Below, in pieces: positions 25,056-33,159 of a DNA stretch of 44,464 nt (position 1 is its first letter; each line of letters starts with the position of its first letter). The DNA comes from Spirochaetaceae bacterium. Lineage in GTDB: Bacteria > Spirochaetota > Spirochaetia > DSM-27196 > SLAA01. The stretch spans positions 1 to 44,464 of the forward strand of contig PWQX01000246.1 of the NCBI GenBank assembly GCA_003556605.1. The letters are read 5' to 3'. The notes under the pieces are model-generated. The model was not told where the DNA came from and searched no databases. It was given only the letters and a program-made list of their open reading frames with translations. Position numbers and translations under genes: made by a program.

Positions 25056-26066
25056 TCATCCGACGAACTCGTTGCCGACTTTCCGTGCGCGGCGCGGCTG
25101 GTCGAGATCTACCGAAAGCCTGAGGCCAAGCTCAACGAGTAAATTCCAGCCGGCGGCAAGCAGCAGGTAGGGCTGCAGCTCTCCGGCGCCGGCGATCCGA
25201 AAGGTAGGAAACGTTGTTTCGCGCGTGCTGATCGCTACCACCGGAATCCCGACGCCGTCCTGTAACACGTTTCGAAACTTCTGCTCCTCCGCTTCGAACG
25301 GGTCGACGACTACGACCGCTTCGATCGGATCCATAACCTCCTCGATACCGTGAACGGCGTAGGTGCCTTCCAGAAAGTCGGCTTTTTTGCGCGTAATCTC
25401 ATTGGTCTTCAGCGTCAACTCCTCGGCTACGCCGTCATTACGCCCCGCGAAATAGATGAGCGACGCATCGGCGAGCGGCCTGAGCACTGCCTCGGGTACT
25501 GTGGCGGCAAGCGTGTCCTGAAACGCATCGGCGAGGGCGGGGAGATCTATGGGAGCCTTACCGTTGCGTGATCGCAAAAGGATGTCGTAGAACAGCGCTT
25601 GTTCCACGACAGTCTTGGTTGCCGCTACCGCCTCCTCCTTTCCGCAGGTCAGGATGTAGACCGAGTCGCATTCCAATGCCACAGGGGAGTCGGGGTTCGT
25701 CGTCAGGCCGATCGTCTGCCGTTCGGGCAGGTCTTTGAGCCGGCGGATGAGCCGCACGCACTCGGCGGTACGGCCGGAGTTGGATGCCACGAACAGCGTC
25801 TCATCCGAATGGGCGAACTCGAGGCTGTTCGCAGCCGTTTGGGTGAATACGTGGTCTCGGTATCCCAAGCGGTACGAAGCGCTGACCGTATGCTTGCCGG
25901 GGAATATGCGCGACGAGCCTTCGCCGGTCAGCAGGAGTTTCGAGTGTTGCACCGGAATATGCTCAATTTGTTCACGGTTCAGCCCGCGAATGAGTCCCCT
26001 GGTTTCGGCCATTTCTTGAACCAGTTTGAAGCGGCGGTAATCTTCAGATTGCAGATTCATTCTCAT
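25056..26066 (-). CDS. SIS-domain phosphosugar isomerase/deaminase
   Basis: 336 residues with two SIS domains arranged as in the isomerase half of GlmS, AgaS and FrlB. The first has GEGSSR (48-53) and the Ser-rich SNSGRT loop (95-100) that binds sugar phosphate; the second has YFAGRNDGVAEELTLKTNE, KKADFLEGTYAVHGIEE and a terminal GNEFVG. It probably removes or isomerises an amino group on a hexose 6-phosphate, giving a ketose phosphate. It follows the phosphofructokinase gene by 39 bp in one operon, so its product could be phosphorylated to fructose 1,6-bisphosphate or a relative. Confidence 0.82.
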   Translation of the reverse strand: MRMNLQSEDYRRFKLVQEMAETRGLIRGLNREQIEHIPVQHSKLLLTGEGSSRIFPGKHTVSASYRLGYRDHVFTQTAANSLEFAHSDETLFVASNSGRTAECVRLIRRLKDLPERQTIGLTTNPDSPVALECDSVYILTCGKEEAVAATKTVVEQALFYDILLRSRNGKAPIDLPALADAFQDTLAATVPEAVLRPLADASLIYFAGRNDGVAEELTLKTNEITRKKADFLEGTYAVHGIEEVMDPIEAVVVVDPFEAEEQKFRNVLQDGVGIPVVAISTRETTFPTFRIAGAGELQPYLLLAAGWNLLVELGLRLSVDLDQPRRARKVGNEFVG

Positions 26067-26105
26067 ACTCCTATCGATGATATAAGCGGACCCCGCTCGC
26101 GATCA

Positions 26106-27296
26106 TCAAAGATCGTGGAGCGACTCGTGCTCCGGTAGCTCGCCGATGAGCGGACGAACATACGCGAGAAACTCCGGTGAGACGTCGCGCCTGTGATCGG
26201 CGAGATACTCATTCGGCATCGGCTTTGTCCTGCGGGCCACCTCCTGCAACGGTACGGTGGTGTATTCGACCGCGTAAGCGCCCGGCCGCCGAGCCATCCC
26301 GACCATAAGGCCGGACGCTCCGGCAAGCGCGAGCCGCACCGCTTCGCGACCGCACGCCGCCGCCTCTTTGCGATCGAGCTCGCTGACTCGATCGGCGGCA
26401 CACATCGGCAGGGACTCCGGAATCTGAAATTCGCCGCGAAAACCGGTGTACTCGGCGAGGAGCCGATGCAGGTGCAGCGCCGCGCCGGTGCCGGCCATCG
26501 CCCCGTACTCGATGTTGGAGAAGCGGTCGGAAGTCGAGCTGGCTGAGACCGGTGTGCCGTCGTCCCAGATGACGCCTTCTCCGCACACAATTGATACCCA
26601 ACCATTGCGATCGATGCAATTGGTGGCTTCCTGCAGAAACGTGTCGCGATGCATCGGAGCTTCCGGGACGTAGATCAGATGCGGGGCATCGCCTTCGCGT
26701 TTGCGCGCCGCCGCGGCAGCCGCAGGCAGCCAGCCGGCATCGCGGCCCACGGTCTGGAGGATCAGATATTGATCGACGCGCTGCATGTCACAGGCGAGGC
26801 GCCCGCCCTGTAGCGCCGATAACGCGACGTATCTGGCGGCCGACGGGTAGCCGGGGGTGTGATCGGTGCCGAACAGGTCGTTATCGACCGTCTTGGGAAT
26901 CCCGATCCCGTGAATCGGGAAATGCTCCTCGGCACAGTGCTGCTCGACGCGGTGGATCGTCTCCATTGTGTCGTTCCCCCCGATCATAAAGAGGTACGCT
27001 ACATTCCAACGGCGCAACTGTTCGAGGACTTGCGGGAGCTCGTCGTCGCTCAATTTGTGCCGGGACGACCCGAGAGCCGACGAGGGGGTCCGCGCCAGCC
27101 GGGTAAGGCGCTCGGGGGGCAGCTCTGTGAGGTCGACCAGGTGACCCTTCAAAAGCCCTTCAACACCGAAGCGCATGCCGTAGACGCGATCAACCTTCTT
27201 TGAGCGCCTCGCTTGCTTGACGACGGCCGCAAGACTAGCGTTGATTACTGCGGTCGGTCCCCCTGACTGTCCGATTAGCACGTTGCGTCGTTGCAT
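26106..27296 (-). CDS. 6-phosphofructokinase family protein, PPi-type motifs
   Basis: 396 residues of the PfkA superfamily (GQSGGPTAVINASL, GVEGLL, IPKTVDND, YGAMAGTGAALHL). The nucleotide-site motif reads GGND (106-109) where ATP enzymes have GGDG and PPi enzymes GGDD. Lys in PKTVDND (135) is the residue linked to pyrophosphate use. PPi dependence is likely, but the Asn in GGND is unusual. AAAGGAG precedes the ATG. It is the first gene of the operon with the SIS protein; the promoter is at 27347-27375. Confidence 0.85.
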   Translation of the reverse strand: MQRRNVLIGQSGGPTAVINASLAAVVKQARRSKKVDRVYGMRFGVEGLLKGHLVDLTELPPERLTRLARTPSSALGSSRHKLSDDELPQVLEQLRRWNVAYLFMIGGNDTMETIHRVEQHCAEEHFPIHGIGIPKTVDNDLFGTDHTPGYPSAARYVALSALQGGRLACDMQRVDQYLILQTVGRDAGWLPAAAAAARKREGDAPHLIYVPEAPMHRDTFLQEATNCIDRNGWVSIVCGEGVIWDDGTPVSASSTSDRFSNIEYGAMAGTGAALHLHRLLAEYTGFRGEFQIPESLPMCAADRVSELDRKEAAACGREAVRLALAGASGLMVGMARRPGAYAVEYTTVPLQEVARRTKPMPNEYLADHRRDVSPEFLAYVRPLIGELPEHESLHDL

Positions 27297-27346
27297 TCGT
27301 TCTCCTTTCTCGTAAGATCAAAATTGCGCAGTAACAGAAGCGATCT

Positions 27347-27375
27347 TGTATACGGGGACAGGTTGACACATCCAA
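27347..27375 (-). promoter_or_regulatory. Sigma-70 promoter for the PFK/SIS operon with flanking dyad
   Basis: On the minus strand TTGGAT (27375-27370), 17-bp spacer, TATACA (27352-27347). A 6-bp inverted repeat AAGATC (27314-27319) / GATCTT (27342-27347) runs from the -10 box into the leader and may be a repressor site, perhaps for the nearby ROK protein. Confidence 0.6.
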
Positions 27376-27448
27376 GCTGGTATTGAAGATTACATTCACA
27401 TAATAATTAACGCAATATCTAGTTTGTATATGAGTGGAGGTCTACGGA

Positions 27449-27930
27449 ATGGCACGGTTCGTTGCCGGCAGCGCCCGACGCGATATCAGCCCGAGCGCGC
27501 CGTTCTCGTGAACTACGCGTGTCACGCGGTTGTGCTCGGGCCCAACTCAGAAATCTCCGCCGATTACCCGGGGGCAATGCAGCGCTTTGTTGAGCAGGCT
27601 CTCGGTTCCGAGGCTACCGTTCTGTTTACCAATGGGGCGGAAGGGGATAGCAATCCAATTATCCATCCCGGATCACGTGATGATGTGGACCTTCTCGGTC
27701 AGCGCTTAGGGGCTGAAGTGCTCAAGGCCGTGGATAATCTGGAACTCCGCGATGTCCGAGTGCTGCGGATGAGTCGTGCTCGGGTTTCGCTGCCGCTGCG
27801 CCGGCGGCTCCTTCCGGCGTTACCATCGTGCTTGTCGGGCTCGCTAACGGCCACATCGGGTATCTCCCCGCCGCTGAAGCTTATGAGGAGGGCGGGTTCG
27901 AAGTAGAGGCCACCGCGCTCGCGCAATTAC
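27449..27930 (+). pseudogene. Neutral ceramidase-like gene, twice deleted and frameshifted
   Basis: From an ATG at 27449 with GGAGG upstream, the frame reads MARFVAGSARRDISPSAPFS and stops. In a second frame the conserved RAVLVNYACHAVVLGP, ISADYPGAM and VLFTNGAEGDSNP of neutral/alkaline ceramidases follow at once, so the roughly 190 residues normally between are missing. A third frame then gives VLVGLANGHIGYLPAAEAYEEGG, the conserved C-terminal part, after another deletion. The end is lost at the junction with the ROK gene. The intact enzyme would hydrolyse N-acyl sphingosine or similar amides. No functional product is expected. Confidence 0.75.
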
Positions 27931-28941
27931 GCGCGTTGCCTCCTGAACCGGGCCGGGAAGCTCCAGCTGTGAGCTCGTCCCAGGGTTCACGCTCTCGGTT
28001 CCGTCGGGTTCGGTGCCTCCGAACCCGACGGAACCCCCGTCCGAAAGCGCCGCTTTGATTCGGTTCCAGGAAACGAGGTCCTCTAGGGTTTCGTTTTCGG
28101 AGATGAACATCCGCCCGATGTCTCCGGCGTCCTCCCGCGACCCTCGATAGAGCTCACCGTCGGTGGACAGCGCACCGCCGACGCCCTCTCCCAGAAACAT
28201 ATAAAAGATGTTCTTGTCACGATACCCGGAAACGTAGCGGATCTCGGCGTGGGCGGCGAGAAATACGTCGTGATCTATCGTCACCGGCTGACCAAAATAC
28301 TCCTTGAGCAACCGGTTCAGCCCTATCTGATGAAGCTCCGGATACGGCGCGTTTTCGATACTGTCGGAAGAATAGCGATACGAGCCTGGTACCGAGACGC
28401 CGATGCCGATAATGTCCTCGTCGCTAATCCCAAGATCTTCCACGTGCCGGCGTATCTCACCGAACATCGCCCGCACGTTCGTTTCCAACGATTGGTCGGG
28501 TAGGAATCGATGTTTTGCCCCAACACCCTCCTGCAGGTCGATCGGAAAAACCTCGTAGCGCGAGTTTCGCGACGACAGATCGATCGCGATTATGCGCTTG
28601 CCGCCGTCTACGAGGCGCACGAGATGTGGTTTGCGTCCGACCGTCGAGCGTTGGTCCAGTGTCTCTTGAACCACACCCTGCGAGGCGAGCTCCTTGAGAA
28701 TGGTCACGAGTGTGCCGAGACTCAGATTACAGCGCCGTGCGAGTTCCGTGCGCGTGGTCTCACCGGCGTTGAGCAGTTCCCGAAACACGGTCAGGCGGTT
28801 CTGTATTTTTACGGTGTTTACGTTAATCGATTTTCGCATCCTCTTGTCAGCGCTGCGCCGAACTGGTGCCGGAATGCCGGAGTCGCTGGTGCGGCCCCGG
28901 CGGTAAGGGGGATCGCGGTCGATCCTCGGTGGCTTCGCCAT
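27844..28941 (-). CDS. ROK-family transcriptional repressor, C-terminally truncated
   Basis: Open frame of 365 residues. A winged-helix DNA-binding part (about 45-100; LTVFRELLNAGETTRTELAR, LGTLVTILKELASQGV) leads to the ROK sugar-kinase-like domain (IGIGVSVPGSYRYSS, VTIDHDVFLAAHAEI, YMFLGEGVGGAL, DAGDIGRMF). Homology ends near residue 301; the last 60 residues are translated from a hairpin and from ceramidase debris on the other strand. About 80-100 residues of the normal domain are missing. The start is uncertain: the ATG at 28941 sits where transcription would begin, and the ATG at 28839 is the likelier start by homology. It may still bind DNA, but sugar response is doubtful. Confidence 0.7.
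   Translation of the reverse strand: MAKPPRIDRDPPYRRGRTSDSGIPAPVRRSADKRMRKSINVNTVKIQNRLTVFRELLNAGETTRTELARRCNLSLGTLVTILKELASQGVVQETLDQRSTVGRKPHLVRLVDGGKRIIAIDLSSRNSRYEVFPIDLQEGVGAKHRFLPDQSLETNVRAMFGEIRRHVEDLGISDEDIIGIGVSVPGSYRYSSDSIENAPYPELHQIGLNRLLKEYFGQPVTIDHDVFLAAHAEIRYVSGYRDKNIFYMFLGEGVGGALSTDGELYRGSREDAGDIGRMFISENETLEDLVSWNRIKAALSDGGSVGFGGTEPDGTESVNPGTSSQLELPGPVQEATRVIARARWPLLRTRPPHKLQRRGDTRCGR
27998..28034. repeat. Perfect 16-bp inverted repeat at the ROK/ceramidase junction
   Basis: GTTCCGTCGGGTTCGG (27998-28013) and CCGAACCCGACGGAAC (28019-28034) pair perfectly with a 5-nt loop. It lies exactly where homology to both convergent genes ends. There is no T-run on either side. It may be a terminator, a REP-like mobile hairpin or a deletion-prone palindrome. 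Confidence 0.8.
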
Positions 28942-28947
28942 GATTGA

Positions 28948-28976
28948 AGTGTAAGTTATTCTAACGATTCAAGCAA
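28948..28976 (-). promoter_or_regulatory. Promoter for the ROK gene
   Basis: On the minus strand TTGCTT (28976-28971), 17-bp spacer, TACACT (28953-28948). The predicted start is at or next to the ATG at 28941. Confidence 0.5.
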
Positions 28977-28984
28977 TGTATAAT
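28956..28984 (+). promoter_or_regulatory. Promoter for the PIG-L deacetylase gene
   Basis: Perfect TATAAT (28979-28984) with a weak -35 TTATTC (28956-28961), 17-bp spacer. It overlaps the divergent ROK promoter, so the ROK protein could control both. Confidence 0.45.
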
Positions 28985-29107
28985 AATACGAGCTGTTGCC
29001 TTAGCCGCGGAAATAAAGGCGCCTTGCATGGTCGTCCCCGGCGAGTATACGATGCGGGGGACTATTATGCTCACAGAGCACGTGAACAACCGGCTTAGGG
29101 GAGAGTA

Positions 29108-29962
29108 ATGACCGCGAATAGCCATACAGCGCACTCAGGTGTGCGGAACCGTCTCAGGATTTTGGGTATTGGAGCTCACCCGGATGATTGTGAGTTGAGT
29201 TGCGGGGGGACAGCCGCGTTATGGAGCCGTCAAGGCCACGAGGTTACCTTTTTGAGTGTCACGAATGGTCAATCGGGGCACCACGGAGCCAGTGGAGCGC
29301 AACTGATTGCCAGGCGCGCCGAAGAAGCGCGGCGCGCAGCGAGCGTCATTGGCGCCGAGAGTCAGATTCTGCCGCTCGCCGACGGGTATCTGGTTCCCTC
29401 AATCGAGAACAGGCTTATGCTGATCCGGGCAATTCGTGTTGTGGCACCGGACGTCATTGTAACGAATCGGCTGCACGACTATCACCCTGACCACCGTCAC
29501 GCCGCGCAGTTGGTGCTGGATGCGGCCTATTCACTGATGGTGCCCAACATAGCCCCGGACGTTCCGGCTCTATCGTTTAACCCCATCATTCTCCACTGGT
29601 GGGATCCGTTTAAGCTTCCCGTACCGTTTGACCCCGTAACTGTGGTTTCGGTTGATCAGGTCTTCGAAGAGAAGCTCGAAATGTTGCACCAGCATGAGAG
29701 CCAGATGTATGAATGGTTGCCCTGGATCGAAGGGTACGCCGGCGAGGTGCCGGCAGCCTCCGACGAACGCAGGGACTGGCTCCGCGGTCGCTACAAGTTG
29801 CGCGTTTCGCCTACGCTGGCCGAACGGTATCGCGAACAGTTACGCGCTCGCTATGGGTCAAAAGGGGATGCGGTGATGGAAGCGGAGGCCGTTGAGCTGT
29901 GCGAATACGGCGCACAACCTAGCCCCGAGGAGTTGGCGCGTCTCTTTGATTTTTCGGCTTGA
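29108..29962 (+). CDS. PIG-L family N-acetylglucosamine deacetylase
   Basis: 284 residues of the LmbE/PIG-L zinc amidohydrolase family. The zinc motif AHPDD (23-27) and the downstream HPDH (126-129) are intact; NGQSGHHG lies between them. Members remove acetyl from GlcNAc in conjugates such as GlcNAc-inositol, bacillithiol precursors or chitin-type sugars. GGGGAGAG precedes the ATG. No signal peptide is seen. The gene is divergent from the ROK repressor and close to the SIS and PFK genes, so it may deacetylate an amino-sugar compound in the same pathway. Confidence 0.85.
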   Translation: MTANSHTAHSGVRNRLRILGIGAHPDDCELSCGGTAALWSRQGHEVTFLSVTNGQSGHHGASGAQLIARRAEEARRAASVIGAESQILPLADGYLVPSIENRLMLIRAIRVVAPDVIVTNRLHDYHPDHRHAAQLVLDAAYSLMVPNIAPDVPALSFNPIILHWWDPFKLPVPFDPVTVVSVDQVFEEKLEMLHQHESQMYEWLPWIEGYAGEVPAASDERRDWLRGRYKLRVSPTLAERYREQLRARYGSKGDAVMEAEAVELCEYGAQPSPEELARLFDFSA

Positions 29963-29999
29963 GGTTCGCGAAATACAGCCCGGTCATCGGGAGGTGTAT

Positions 30000-32132
30000 T
30001 CATACCTGCAATGTCTGCGGGCAAACCTTAGCAGCCAGTTCCTCGAACTCCTGCGCCATGTGCTCAGCATGCCGGATGAACGCATTTGTCTCGAGTGAGC
30101 CGATGACCTTTTCCATCTCATTCGGTGAGTCGTAGGTAATGGAACGGAACTCCTCCGTGTAATCCTTGGCTCGGCTTTCGCGAACGCGGTCTAGGAGTTG
30201 CCGGTTGATCCGAAGCGCCTCCCGCAGGTGCCGGAGAAGCTCAGTTTCGGTTAACTGATCAGCCGAACTGGAATGCAGTGAACAAAGACAAGCGAACGCG
30301 TGAGTCGCTCGATCTTTCGGATATTGCTGGGCGAGCTCCTCGTAGCGGCGGTGGACGGTAGCCCAGGTGGGCAGCCGCCCCGACTTGATATCCTCGAGCG
30401 TCTCGCTCAGCCTTGAGTTCGGAATCAGCTGTCCACCGAGGTTCGTCCAGCTTTCACGCCGGGCGTCACGGAACTCCGCAGGCAGGTCCCGCAGGGTTTT
30501 GTCGTGCTGCCCCGCCCAGCTTACGAGCGACTTCAGCGCGTACAGGTGTATCATCTCTCGATAGGTTTCGTAGCCGCTCCTCGCTTTCAGGAGCAGGGGC
30601 GAGCGCCGGGACTTCTCGAACATCCCGTGCGGTAGTGCAAACGGTTCGTTGCCCTCAGGCGAAGCGAGAAGCTCCTTTCCCACATGCTTCTCAAGAAAGT
30701 CTAAAGCCGAAAGCATCTCTTCGGCGGTATCCGGTGCGAGATAATCAGTCTCCAGGAGCAACTTCCTGACCGAGCGTTTGTCGCGGGCCTTGAACTTCCA
30801 CGAATTGCGTGCAAGCGCGTACATATTGTGAAGGAACCAGTAAGCCGGCATTATCACAAGTCGGTTCTCGGTTTCGTCGCGTGATACGAGCGCAAACGGA
30901 AGAGGGATCCGCATTTCAGCCGGGTAATCGGCCTTCGTAAGGAGTGCAAAAGACGCAAATCTGCAGTTGTGTTTTATGCTGACGCACAACGCCGGCCAGA
31001 AGCCCCGCCCGGCGACAACCTCGCCATCGTTGCTCCGCGAATTGTGATTGGACCCCAGCGTTGCTCCCGCGGCAAGGTTTGATTGTCCGAGAAGCGCAGC
31101 GGCGCACAGGAAGGAGTTGTTGTGATGCTGTTCATGTGACGGGAGAATCAAGGAGTTGAGCACCTCGCAGCATGAAATGGTCGAGTTTTCGCCCAAGTAC
31201 GAATTGAGTAGCCGCGCGCCGTATTTCAGAGAAGCGTGCGCGGCGAGGTAAAACCGGACCGCCTTCACGCCGTAAAACACCCTGCAGCCCGGTTCAATGA
31301 TCCCGTTAACCATTTCTACGCCTTCCCCGATCTGGCTCGGCTCTTCAGCGCTGCTGTTTATGGTCAGGTTCTTCAGTTTATTGGCGCCCTTGATATAGGC
31401 GCTGTCACCGATCAGCACGTCCTTGATAATCCGGCAGCTTTTGATCACCGCTCCGCTACCGATAACTCCGTAGTATCCTCTGCGCGAGTCAACCAGCTGC
31501 TCGGTCATGGCTTTGAAGCGCTCCATCAGGCGCTCGTCCTGGCGATGCTTATACCACAAATAGGCGTCCGCGGAGGTCATGCCGTCGAAAGGCAGTACCT
31601 TGCGGCCGCCGTTCTCATTCCCGAGCTCGATCCAGATCCTAACGTCCTCCGGCTCCCCTTCCTTCACAATACCGTTGCCGAACTTGCTGTGGTTGGTGCA
31701 GGCGATCTCGTCAACTTGGGAGATGATCGTCTGATCGCGGACAATGTAATGTGACAGATAGCCTACCTTCATGATTGAAGTATTGGTACCGATGTCTGAG
31801 GAGATGATCGTGCTGTCGTAGATGCCTACCGGAACCCTAAGGTCGTGATAGGTCAGGTAATACGGCTCCAGTCGACGAATGCGAACAAGACCGTAGAATC
31901 GGCTCCCTTGCACGAGATCGGGGTCAAAACCGTCCTCAACTTGCACATCATGCCAGTTGACTGCGCGGTTGCCGTTGGCCTCGAGCCGTGCTATCTCCTC
32001 ATCAGTGAGCCTCCGGTAGGGACCGCCGCGCGACTGCTCATTCCTCAGATAGTACTCGTCCTCTCCGTGCGGAACATGTGTGCCCGAAATGAACCCGTAT
32101 CCGAGTTGGTCGAGTGGTTCTTTTGTCGTCAT
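30000..32132 (-). CDS. DUF4954 family protein with left-handed beta-helix
   Basis: 710 residues. The ATG at 32132 (MTTKEPLDQLGYGF) with GGAG six bases upstream is preferred over one 27 codons earlier. The middle has hexapeptide-like turns (VIGSGAVIKSCRIIKDVLIGDSAYIKG, split over two strands; AARLLNSYLGENSTISCC-type repeats) typical of a left-handed beta-helix found in nucleotidyl- and acyltransferases. The C-terminal 250 residues are helical. DUF4954 proteins are known mainly from Bacteroidetes and Spirochaetes and have no established activity. It is convergent with the PIG-L gene and may belong to the same sugar module. Confidence 0.8.
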   Translation of the reverse strand: MTTKEPLDQLGYGFISGTHVPHGEDEYYLRNEQSRGGPYRRLTDEEIARLEANGNRAVNWHDVQVEDGFDPDLVQGSRFYGLVRIRRLEPYYLTYHDLRVPVGIYDSTIISSDIGTNTSIMKVGYLSHYIVRDQTIISQVDEIACTNHSKFGNGIVKEGEPEDVRIWIELGNENGGRKVLPFDGMTSADAYLWYKHRQDERLMERFKAMTEQLVDSRRGYYGVIGSGAVIKSCRIIKDVLIGDSAYIKGANKLKNLTINSSAEEPSQIGEGVEMVNGIIEPGCRVFYGVKAVRFYLAAHASLKYGARLLNSYLGENSTISCCEVLNSLILPSHEQHHNNSFLCAAALLGQSNLAAGATLGSNHNSRSNDGEVVAGRGFWPALCVSIKHNCRFASFALLTKADYPAEMRIPLPFALVSRDETENRLVIMPAYWFLHNMYALARNSWKFKARDKRSVRKLLLETDYLAPDTAEEMLSALDFLEKHVGKELLASPEGNEPFALPHGMFEKSRRSPLLLKARSGYETYREMIHLYALKSLVSWAGQHDKTLRDLPAEFRDARRESWTNLGGQLIPNSRLSETLEDIKSGRLPTWATVHRRYEELAQQYPKDRATHAFACLCSLHSSSADQLTETELLRHLREALRINRQLLDRVRESRAKDYTEEFRSITYDSPNEMEKVIGSLETNAFIRHAEHMAQEFEELAAKVCPQTLQV

Positions 32133-32339
32133 ATCGCTCCGTATAGCTGGTGCGTCAAAACAGTATAGGATGATAATGTCACGCCGGCCGTCAAAACACA
32201 ACCGCTTGCCCAAAACTACCCCTAAGCTTTAGGACGGGCATTTGAAGGGGAAAGACAGGGTTGACCTCGGGACACAATCGAGGCAGAAGCGCGGGCGGCC
32301 CTGCGGGGACGCCCACAAAGCCGGTTCGGGGGTACGTAC

Positions 32340-32633
32340 GTGCTAAGGAGAGCCGATACCGGCAATTGGGGCACGTCGGTTTTTGTTCAGATTATCAACC
32401 CGAGATCATTCGGCAGGTCCGATCGGCTGATACGTGAAATGCGCTGGTTGACCAACACGTGCAGAAAGTGTAAGCCGAGACCAGGTCAAAAGGAGGTCAG
32501 AGTTCCTGGAGATCGTGCTCTTGCGTTGAAGGCAGAGCAACTTCGCGGTGGGGTCTTGGTCTCTGACGAAATAATGAAGCCAATTCAAGATTACTGCCGG
32601 GCTGCAGATATCGTGTTCCCGGCTGGGACATAA
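32340..32633 (+). pseudogene. Remnant of a malate/L-lactate dehydrogenase (Ldh2 family) C-terminus
   Basis: A 97-codon frame in which VFVQIINPRSFGRSD and later EVRVPGDRALALKAEQLRGG correspond to the last 90 residues of NAD-dependent malate/lactate dehydrogenases of the YlbC/Ldh2 family. The catalytic body is missing upstream, and no ribosome binding site is found. The flanking 32133-32339 shows no gene. Confidence 0.5.
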
Positions 32634-32683
32634 GCACGATGCCCTCATGGCAGAAAAGACAACTGAAGCGTGCCTGAGCTGGC

Positions 32684-33049
32684 TTGAGGCCTGGGAAGTG
32701 GTTAAAACACACATCGATCATAGCATTCGTTCGATTGGTGACCTGCGAGGAATACAAGCATTTCCCCGACGATGGTGTGCGTCACGAGATCATCCACGGA
32801 GTGCACTACGCGTCACCGTCCCCCAGTACGAGCCACCAAAATACCTCGCGTCACATTCAGTGCGCGCTGTACGAGAGCCGCGGCGTTCCTGAGTACTGGG
32901 TGGTGGATATCGAGAAGCAATGCGTGTATCAGTACCTACTCGAGGGGGTTGCGTACCGCGAACCGATCATCTGTCGGGAGCAGATTACGTCTCGGAGCAG
33001 TGCCGCAGAGGCGGTGGTAGAGTTGGCCGATGTTCGGCAGAAGGTGTGA
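32684..33049 (+). pseudogene. Uma2 (DUF820) endonuclease-like gene with the centre deleted
   Basis: 122-codon frame. The N-terminal LVTCEEYKHFPDDGVRHEIIHG and the C-terminal RGVPEYWVVDIEKQCVYQY belong to Uma2 nucleases, normally about 190 residues. The joint ASPSPSTSHQ merges two similar SPSP/SPST motifs that are normally about 60-70 residues apart, so the catalytic Asp and Glu of the PD-(D/E)XK-like core are gone. A deletion between the short repeats explains this. Inactive as a nuclease. Confidence 0.65.
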
Positions 33050-33159
33050 AGCTGGTAGAGTGCGGGTAGTCCGTGCAAGCCGGCACCGCTTCAGCCGCCC
33101 GCCGTACCCCGGCGCGCAGTCCTCGCCGGCCCTGCTGTGAAGTCCGCGTAACATAACCT

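Noticed and set aside
27424-27906. 160-codon frame as a small intact gene
   Set aside because: It begins in the wrong frame for its first 25 codons and lacks most of the ceramidase domain; the ATG and ribosome binding site belong to the other frame at 27449.
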